A stretch of DNA of 53,141 nucleotides, from IMG/VR virus record IMGVR_UViG_3300028590_000320, positions 1-53,141 of that record; one strand, 5' to 3'. Below, piece by piece: positions 48,827-53,141 of this stretch. The DNA comes from a virus. A model generated the notes under the pieces. That model ran no database searches and was not told the origin of the DNA. It saw only the letters and a program-made list of their open reading frames with translations. Made by a program: the position numbers and the translations under genes. The first letter of the stretch is position 1, and the number at the start of each line of letters is the position of its first letter.

Positions 48827-49138
48827 TCAAGCTGATGGAATGTCTGAAACTTCGTTCCCAAACCGCGCCGCCACGATAGCCCTGCCCACCGCGATGCGCG
48901 GATTCGGTCCTTCCTGCCACGGCCCGCGGCCTTCCGGCAGCCGCCCACCGGGCCGGCCCACGACGATGGAGCACCACTGGTAGCCCTTGCCTGGCATGGG
49001 TGCAACATGGATCGCCTCGCGCTCGAGCAGCTGGTCGAAGCCTGGCCAGGAGGTGGTGTACGCCGTGCCGGCTTCTTCGCCCAGCGCCTTCGCGATCCAG
49101 GCGTGCAGGGCGGCGCCGGCCAGCTCCGAGGTCTTCAT
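48827..49138 (-). CDS. DUF2591 (NinX-like) protein
   Basis: 103 residues. LAGAALHAWIAKALG, then WPGFDQLLEREAIHVAP, YQWCSIVVG and RIAVGRAIVAARFGNEV follow the DUF2591 pattern as in lambda NinX. The other DUF2591 domain is in the HTH fusion at 11259. Function unknown. Last gene of the leftward operon behind the LexA box. Confidence 0.72.
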   Translation of the reverse strand: MKTSELAGAALHAWIAKALGEEAGTAYTTSWPGFDQLLEREAIHVAPMPGKGYQWCSIVVGRPGGRLPEGRGPWQEGPNPRIAVGRAIVAARFGNEVSDIPSA

Positions 49139-49392
49139 TCCTCGGTTGAGACGAGCGACACCTCGGTGCCGTCGGCGGCGATCATGACGCCCGGCGTGCT
49201 GTCGGAAACTTCTATGCGCACGCCCATGTGCTCGAATCCATCGATGTTGGGGCCGCCGATGCCCTTCTTTCGCGTCTCCACGTAAACCGTGTGCTGCTCA
49301 GGCGTGAGGATGAATTTCTGGGGGTAGGCGTTGCCGTTCGCGCGCCAGTGCGCGATCAGCTTTTCGGTCATTGGGAGATAGAGGCTTTGCAT
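49135..49392 (-). CDS. Hypothetical phage protein
   Basis: 85 residues. Opening YLPMTEKLIAHWRANGNAYP, then a strand-rich part (HMGVRIEVSDSTPGVMIAAD). ATGA overlap with the next gene. I recall no function for it, although proteins opening QSLYLPMT occur in phages. Confidence 0.55.
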   Translation of the reverse strand: MQSLYLPMTEKLIAHWRANGNAYPQKFILTPEQHTVYVETRKKGIGGPNIDGFEHMGVRIEVSDSTPGVMIAADGTEVSLVSTEE

Positions 49393-49397
49393 GGTGA

Positions 49398-49613
49398 TCA
49401 GCCGCGCAGGATCTCGACAGGGCCGACGCCGCTGTAGACCGTCTCTCCGGTTTTCAGGTTGGTCACGACCCAGTGCTCGCCGGCCGCGCCGGGGGTGACT
49501 GTGTAGTCGCCGAGGGAGAGGGGAAGAGGGTGGTCGTCGCGCGCGGCGCCGTCGTACCAGACGGGCGTGCGCAGGATCGTGGTGGCTTCGGAGAAAAAGT
49601 CAGTCTGGCTCAT
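49398..49613 (-). CDS. Hypothetical phage protein
   Basis: 71 residues from MSQTDFFSEATTILR. Strand-rich second half (YTVTPGAAGEHWVVTNLKTG). The longer frame has Arg/Pro-rich noise, so the ATG at 49613 is used. Function unknown. Confidence 0.5.
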   Translation of the reverse strand: MSQTDFFSEATTILRTPVWYDGAARDDHPLPLSLGDYTVTPGAAGEHWVVTNLKTGETVYSGVGPVEILRG

Positions 49614-49677
49614 GATCGAATTGTCGCTGTCGGCCCGCGGCGGCCCGGCGATACCACCCTGAGGTGGTATTTCGCGT

Positions 49678-49992
49678 TTACTGCCTGTGGGTGGTATCTG
49701 GCGCCGGGTCCGATTCGTCGTCAAGCTGCCTGCTCTTCGCCCCGATGCCTGACACCAGCCGGGCCGCATAGGCCTCTTCCTCGGGAGTCCTGCTTGCACG
49801 TCGTTGGTATGGCGAGTCCGCGGTGATCTGGCTCTCTCCGCTAAATCTCACCTCACGAGTGGACATGATGGGCTGGGCGCCAGGGTAGCGCTCAGCGGCA
49901 TCCTCGATCGTCATCTTCCATGTCGACGGCCCGCCCTTCTTCCGCCAGATGTCCGGCGGAAGCATGAAGGCGAAGTACTCGACTTCTTTCAT
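49678..49992 (-). CDS. Hypothetical phage protein
   Basis: 104 residues from MKEVEYFAFMLPPDIW. It has KGGPSTWKMTIEDAAERYPGA and a basic Ser/Arg-rich end. The leftward operon spacing is only two bases from the preceding gene. Function unknown. Confidence 0.55.
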   Translation of the reverse strand: MKEVEYFAFMLPPDIWRKKGGPSTWKMTIEDAAERYPGAQPIMSTREVRFSGESQITADSPYQRRASRTPEEEAYAARLVSGIGAKSRQLDDESDPAPDTTHRQ

Positions 49993-49994
49993 GG

Positions 49995-50408
49995 TCAGAA
50001 CGGCAGAGGTCCATAGATTGCGCGGAGGTGGTGGCCGGCCGTGGCGCGAGCGGGATCTCCGTAGCCGTCGCCGACCTTGGCGCACAGCCCCACGATGTCG
50101 TAGGCGTAGTCGAGCATTCGCTGGTCGAGCTTGTCGCCTGGCTTGATCAGGCCCTTCTCGGCGGCCAGGGCCGTGAAGATGCTGACCGGGTCGCGCACCC
50201 AGTTGAGGTGGCGCTCGCCAGCTTCCTTGTGGTGGCGGCGGGCGTACTTCGCGGGATCGGTCTTGCCATGCAGGGGAAATGCTGCCTGGCCATCCTCGAA
50301 CAGCTGTTCGTGGTCGGCCTTTCCGTCGGAAATGGCGAACCACTCTTTGATGAAGGCGGCGATCCACTGCTCCTCGGTGAGGGGAATGAGGGAGGGGAGT
50401 TTGGGCAT
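49995..50408 (-). CDS. Hypothetical protein, first gene of the leftward SOS operon
   Basis: 137 residues from MPKLPSLIPLTEEQW. It has AAFIKEWFAISDGKADHEQLF and NWVRDPVSIFTALAAEKG with a helical C-terminus. The start lies 16 bases from the LexA box at 50424-50443, so expression should rise with DNA damage. No family is recognised. Confidence 0.6.
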   Translation of the reverse strand: MPKLPSLIPLTEEQWIAAFIKEWFAISDGKADHEQLFEDGQAAFPLHGKTDPAKYARRHHKEAGERHLNWVRDPVSIFTALAAEKGLIKPGDKLDQRMLDYAYDIVGLCAKVGDGYGDPARATAGHHLRAIYGPLPF

Positions 50409-50423
50409 TTCGATCTCCAAAAT

Positions 50424-50443
50424 ACTGTATGGATAAACAGTAT
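50424..50443. promoter_or_regulatory. LexA (SOS) box between divergent genes
   Basis: TACTGTATGGATAAACAGTA: CTGT-N8-ACAG with the TA flanks of the E. coli consensus; only central bases differ. It lies between the leftward gene ending its start at 50408 and the rightward SRAP gene at 50495, so it can control both. Confidence 0.85.
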
Positions 50444-50494
50444 CTTCCTGCCCATGGCGCGCCGTCAACAGGCATCCGAGCGCAGAATGAGGCC

Positions 50495-51202
50495 ATGTGT
50501 ACACGTTACATTTCACCCGAAGTGCGTGAGATCGAGGCCTTCTGGAAGATCGACCGCACGTCCAACCAGCGCAAGGACTGGGAGGCGCTGCTCACGGTAT
50601 TCCCGCTCTCACCGGCCATGTTCATCCGCCGCGCCGACGCGGTCGACTACGCGCGCGAGCTGGTGACCGGGCAGTGGGGAATGATTCCGCCCTGGTCGAC
50701 TTCGAACATTCCGGCGACGAAGCCGAAGAAGGGCGAGGAGAAGGGCAAGCGCCTGAGCACGGTCAACGCGCGCACCGAGGGCATGGAGAGGTCTCCGACC
50801 TACAAGAACGCCTGGGCCCGCGGCAAGCGCTGCATCATCCCGGCCGCCAGCTACGACGAACCGAATTGGGAGACGGGCAAGAACGTCTGGTGGCGCTTTC
50901 GCCGCGCCGACGGGGCGCCTTGGGGCTTGGCCGGCCTGTGGGACGCCTGGACCGACCTGAAGACGGGCGAGGTCTGGGAGAGCTACACCATGCTGACGAT
51001 GAACGCCGACGGGCACCCGCTGATGGGCCGAATGCACAAGCCTGATCCGAAGCTGCCGCCCGACCAGCAGGACAAGCGCACTGTGATCCCGCTCGAGGTG
51101 CACGACTTCGACCGCTGGCTGACCTGCACGGTCGAAGAGGCGAGGGAGATGCTGAAGGTGCCGCCGGTCGAGTTGTTCGACGCGGATCCGGTCGAGTCCT
51201 GA
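50495..51202 (+). CDS. SRAP-domain protein (YedK/HMCES-like)
   Basis: 235 residues. Cys2 directly follows the start Met (MCTRY), which is the crosslinking residue for abasic sites. Others are TVNARTEGM, CIIPAASYDEPNW with the conserved Glu, and GRMHKPDP with His. SRAP proteins protect abasic sites in ssDNA during replication. An SOS box lies upstream, which fits a damage role during prophage induction. The length and motifs are complete. Confidence 0.9.
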   Translation: MCTRYISPEVREIEAFWKIDRTSNQRKDWEALLTVFPLSPAMFIRRADAVDYARELVTGQWGMIPPWSTSNIPATKPKKGEEKGKRLSTVNARTEGMERSPTYKNAWARGKRCIIPAASYDEPNWETGKNVWWRFRRADGAPWGLAGLWDAWTDLKTGEVWESYTMLTMNADGHPLMGRMHKPDPKLPPDQQDKRTVIPLEVHDFDRWLTCTVEEAREMLKVPPVELFDADPVES

Positions 51203-51203
51203 G

Positions 51204-51530
51204 CTACCAGCGCTGCCGCCACGGGCCTGGACAGCGGGACCTCCACGGGCCGGACGACTTCAGGTGCAGCGCCTGGGCGCGGGCCGCGTGCTGCAGCTCC
51301 ACGAACTCCGCCGGCTCGAACATCAGGACGACGTAGGCGATCTGCGCCATCTGCCTCGGTTCGACGTTGAGCGCGAGCGGATAGATCGCTTGGCAGATCT
51401 CGTTGAGCCAGTGGCCGTCGACCTCGCCCGAGCACTGATCGTGCAGCTCTTCCTTGAATTCGTACCACCAAGCCTCCCGGTCAGTCAGGGCGCGGCCTCC
51501 GATCACGATGGGGCTGGCGGGCTTCCACAT
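51204..51530 (-). CDS. Hypothetical protein beside SRAP
   Basis: 108 residues, convergent with SRAP (one base gap). The start MWKPASPIVIGGRALTDRE is followed by EAWWYEFKEELHDQCSG and an Arg/Trp-rich end. No family is recognised. It is transcribed in the same direction as the integrase, and lies 40 bases downstream of it. Confidence 0.5.
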   Translation of the reverse strand: MWKPASPIVIGGRALTDREAWWYEFKEELHDQCSGEVDGHWLNEICQAIYPLALNVEPRQMAQIAYVVLMFEPAEFVELQHAARAQALHLKSSGPWRSRCPGPWRQRW

Positions 51531-51570
51531 GGGCGGATGCTACTTCGGGCCCGCCGTCGCTGCCAGTGCC

Positions 51571-52884
51571 TCAGGTCGACCGGCTGGCCGCCCGAGACTT
51601 CGCTTCACGCGCCAGTTTCTCGAGGTGCTTCGAAAGCACTGTGAGCCATCGTCGGCGCTCGACGTCGTAGGTGTGCGAGTTGTACGTGACTTCGATCACC
51701 GGTGGCATGTGGCCCAGCAGGGCCTCGCCGATTTCCTTCGGACAACCCAGGGCCGCCAGCATGGTCCGGCTCGTGCGGCGCAGGTTGTGCGGCGTCCAGT
51801 GGGTCACCGGGAGAACGAGCCCTTCGCTCGCGCGCCGTCGGACCTTCTCCGAGTACGGCTGCAGCCCGTAGATGTAGGTCGAGAAGTCGTGCTGCGTGTA
51901 CTGCTCGCCACGAGCATCCTCGAACAGCCAGCCGGACTTGCCGACGTTCTCCAGCCGGCGCTGCACGATCTTCAGCGCGCGGCCGACCAGCGGCACCCGC
52001 AAGTCGACCGCATCGGCGAATCGCTCGTTCTTCGTCATCTCCCTCGGCACCGTCCACCACCAGCCGTCTTGTTCGTCGGTGATGTACTCGGGCCGCATGG
52101 ACAGGATCTCGGAGCCGCGAGTACAAGTCCAGAGGTAGACCTGCAACGTGTCCTGGCCAAGCTCGTGCATGTTCGGGAGCCAGGCCAAGAGGTCACCGAC
52201 TTGCTCGCCCTGGAGCAGGGGGCGCTGCTGGCCCTGATGCTCGCCGCCGATGATCTTTCCCTTGCTTTTCAGCTTGCCCTTTTGAACCATGAGCCACCAG
52301 TTCGGTGTGTCTTGGTCGAGGCGGCCCGCGTCGAGAGCTCGAGCCCATGCGGCCCCAAGCATGGAGCGTAGCTTTTGGGCGGCGGTCGGCGTAGCTTTTC
52401 GGGTTTCGAGGATGTCGAAACAGGTTGAACGGCTCACAGAAGCGGCTGCCGAATCGGCGAAATCTGGCTCTTCGTCCATCAGCCGCTCCAGCGCGCGGCG
52501 CGCGGCTGTGGCGCCAGCTTCGTCTCGTTCCTGCAGGATGTGGCCGGTGATGTAGTCGGCGACCACCTTGCGCACCGTAAGCACTTCGGTCGTCGGGGCC
52601 GGCGAAGCCACTGCTTTGCGCTTTCGGCGCTGGTGCTCTTTCGGGTCTATTCCTTCGGCACGCAGCTTGCGCAGTGCATCCCAGGCCGCGGCCGCCTCGG
52701 GCGCCTTCATGGATGGATAAGCGCCGATGGACGTCTGCTTCATGAGTCCGCTGGCCGGCGACTTGTAGCGATAGGTCCACGTCTGCTTCGATGCCGACGC
52801 CACGAGGCGCAGCCCCTCGCAGCCATCAACCACAAGGTGTTCGCCAGGCTTGAGCAGCTTGGCGGCGCGGACGTCGAAGAACAT
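51571..52884 (-). CDS. int: Tyrosine-recombinase integrase
   Basis: 437 residues from MFFDVRAAKLLKPG. N-terminal arm-binding DUF4102 domain, then a core-binding domain, then the catalytic part: Arg256 in CTRGSEIL, His366-x-x-Arg369 in PHNLRR, His392 in LLGHMPP and the tyrosine at Tyr401 (VTYNSHTY; Tyr406 is the alternative). It integrates the phage into the tRNA-Gly anticodon loop. A longer start at 52932 is possible, but GGGAG sits well before 52884. Confidence 0.92.
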   Translation of the reverse strand: MFFDVRAAKLLKPGEHLVVDGCEGLRLVASASKQTWTYRYKSPASGLMKQTSIGAYPSMKAPEAAAAWDALRKLRAEGIDPKEHQRRKRKAVASPAPTTEVLTVRKVVADYITGHILQERDEAGATAARRALERLMDEEPDFADSAAASVSRSTCFDILETRKATPTAAQKLRSMLGAAWARALDAGRLDQDTPNWWLMVQKGKLKSKGKIIGGEHQGQQRPLLQGEQVGDLLAWLPNMHELGQDTLQVYLWTCTRGSEILSMRPEYITDEQDGWWWTVPREMTKNERFADAVDLRVPLVGRALKIVQRRLENVGKSGWLFEDARGEQYTQHDFSTYIYGLQPYSEKVRRRASEGLVLPVTHWTPHNLRRTSRTMLAALGCPKEIGEALLGHMPPVIEVTYNSHTYDVERRRWLTVLSKHLEKLAREAKSRAASRST

Positions 52885-52956
52885 GGACCTATACTCCCGG
52901 GTGTCGTCGTGGCGTAGGAATGCCCACGGCATGTGGGCCCGGCGTAGATTCCTCAA

Positions 52957-52978
52957 AAACCTACGCCAAAACCTACGC
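52957..52978 (+). repeat. Right copy of the 22-base phage-end repeat (arm-type site)
   Basis: Identical over 22 bases to 1540-1561. A further single inverted unit GGCGTAG lies at 52941-52947. It lies between the integrase gene and attR, where arm sites are expected. Apart from it and the hairpin at 53079, the 224 bases between int and the attR core show no gene. Confidence 0.7.
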
Positions 52979-53078
52979 TAAGGAGCAAAGTGTATAGGGG
53001 TGAGGCTGGGCTGATTTGGGAAGTCCAGACGATGCCGAAAGGCTAGTTTCCCTCTGTAGATCAAGCACTTAGGACAAA

Positions 53079-53101
53079 AACTCGTTAGAAATCAACGAGT
53101 T
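53079..53101. repeat. Inverted repeat beside the attR core
   Basis: AACTCGTT (53079-53086) and AACGAGTT (53094-53101), eight perfect pairs around a seven-base loop. It ends eight bases before the core. It may be a terminator-less hairpin used by integrase or excisionase, or part of the phage-supplied tRNA promoter. Confidence 0.6.
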
Positions 53102-53108
53102 GCGATAA

Positions 53109-53141
53109 GCGGGTGTAGTTCAATGGTAGAACCTCGCCCTC
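53109..53141 (+). tRNA. attR: 5' half of the restored tRNA-Gly, window ends in it
   Basis: Identical to 1482-1514. Here the 33 bases are presumably followed, outside the window, by the tRNA 3' half, so that this copy is the functional gene with phage-derived 5' half. The isotype is Gly from the body sequence; the CCC anticodon is an inference from the TCGCC stem. Confidence 0.85.

Larger units (their letters stand above)
1482..53141. mobile_element. Lambda-type siphovirus prophage integrated in tRNA-Gly
   Basis: A 33-base direct repeat bounds the element, and an integrase gene lies next to the right copy. Within it are a full early region, immunity region, replication genes, terminase, P22-type capsid, long non-contractile tail with tape measure, and lysis cassette. 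No structural gene appears broken, so the prophage looks intact and inducible. The gene order is lambdoid, with attP-side genes split between both ends: an excisionase-like gene at the left and the integrase at the right. Confidence 0.95.

Noticed and set aside
48709-49008. Minus-strand frame over the DUF2591 gene
   Set aside because: Overlaps a better supported gene in another frame and has Arg/Gly-rich shadow composition.
1-53141. CRISPR array or insertion sequence
   Set aside because: No regularly spaced repeats with spacers and no transposase frames or terminal inverted repeats were seen.

Overview
The window is a complete lambda-type siphovirus prophage of about 51.6 kb (1482 to 53141), preceded by a short piece of host chromosome (1 to 1481). 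High GC, the flanking genes (alpha/beta hydrolase, DUF1488-like protein), an E. coli-type LexA box and many Burkholderiales-style phage families suggest a betaproteobacterium, probably Comamonadaceae or a relative such as Variovorax or Burkholderia. That placement is an inference, not a measurement. The element sits in a tRNA-Gly gene: the first 33 bases of the tRNA, up to the anticodon loop, occur at 1482-1514 and again at 53109-53141, where the window stops.

Layout. Reading left to right: an AlpA/excisionase-like gene next to attL and a leftward early operon (1580-10191) with an Erf annealing protein, a PD-(D/E)XK exonuclease, a coiled-coil protein and many small accessory proteins. Next comes the immunity region, with leftward operators at 10.24-10.29 kb, a LexA-like CI repressor, three operators at 13.35-13.41 kb, Cro and CII. 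A rightward early operon follows (13.4-21.5 kb) with O- and P-like replication proteins, NinB, NinG and a zinc-finger Q-like antiterminator. The late region runs from the terminase (23.9 kb) through the DUF4055 portal, Mu F-like protein, scaffold, P22-type coat, connectors, tail tube, frameshifted tail chaperones, tape measure, NlpC-containing tail tip and fibre to a holin / SAR-endolysin / Rz-Rz1 cassette (46.2-47.6 kb). A last block has a RelA/SpoT synthetase, a leftward operon divergent from an SRAP gene around a LexA box, and the integrase beside attR.

Cargo. Several genes are not needed for phage growth. (1) A two-gene Pycsar anti-phage system lies antisense between Q and the terminase (21514-22710): a class III nucleotide cyclase and a membrane effector of the PycTM/DUF5706 type, in clearly AT-richer DNA. 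(2) A RelA/SpoT-type alarmone synthetase with intact motifs lies antisense after Rz, also in AT-rich DNA. (3) A type IV major pilin has its own sigma-54 promoter and its own terminator and sits in the position of lambda rexAB. (4) The same interval carries a nucleoside 2-deoxyribosyltransferase-like protein, a small lipoprotein and an HTH-DUF2591 fusion. Together these suggest a lysogen equipped with two nucleotide-signalling defences and possible surface-based superinfection exclusion.

RNA and signals. After a strong terminator at 22.95 kb there is a 76-base tRNA-Gly(UCC)-like cloverleaf with defects, followed by two isolated tRNA 3' halves: a degenerate tRNA array. Five 14-bp operators (GCAAA-N4-TTTGC) with PL and PR promoters, a -1 slippery site (A AAA AAC) in the tail chaperone gene, Rz1 nested in Rz, and matching 22-base repeats near both ends of the element can all be read directly from the sequence.
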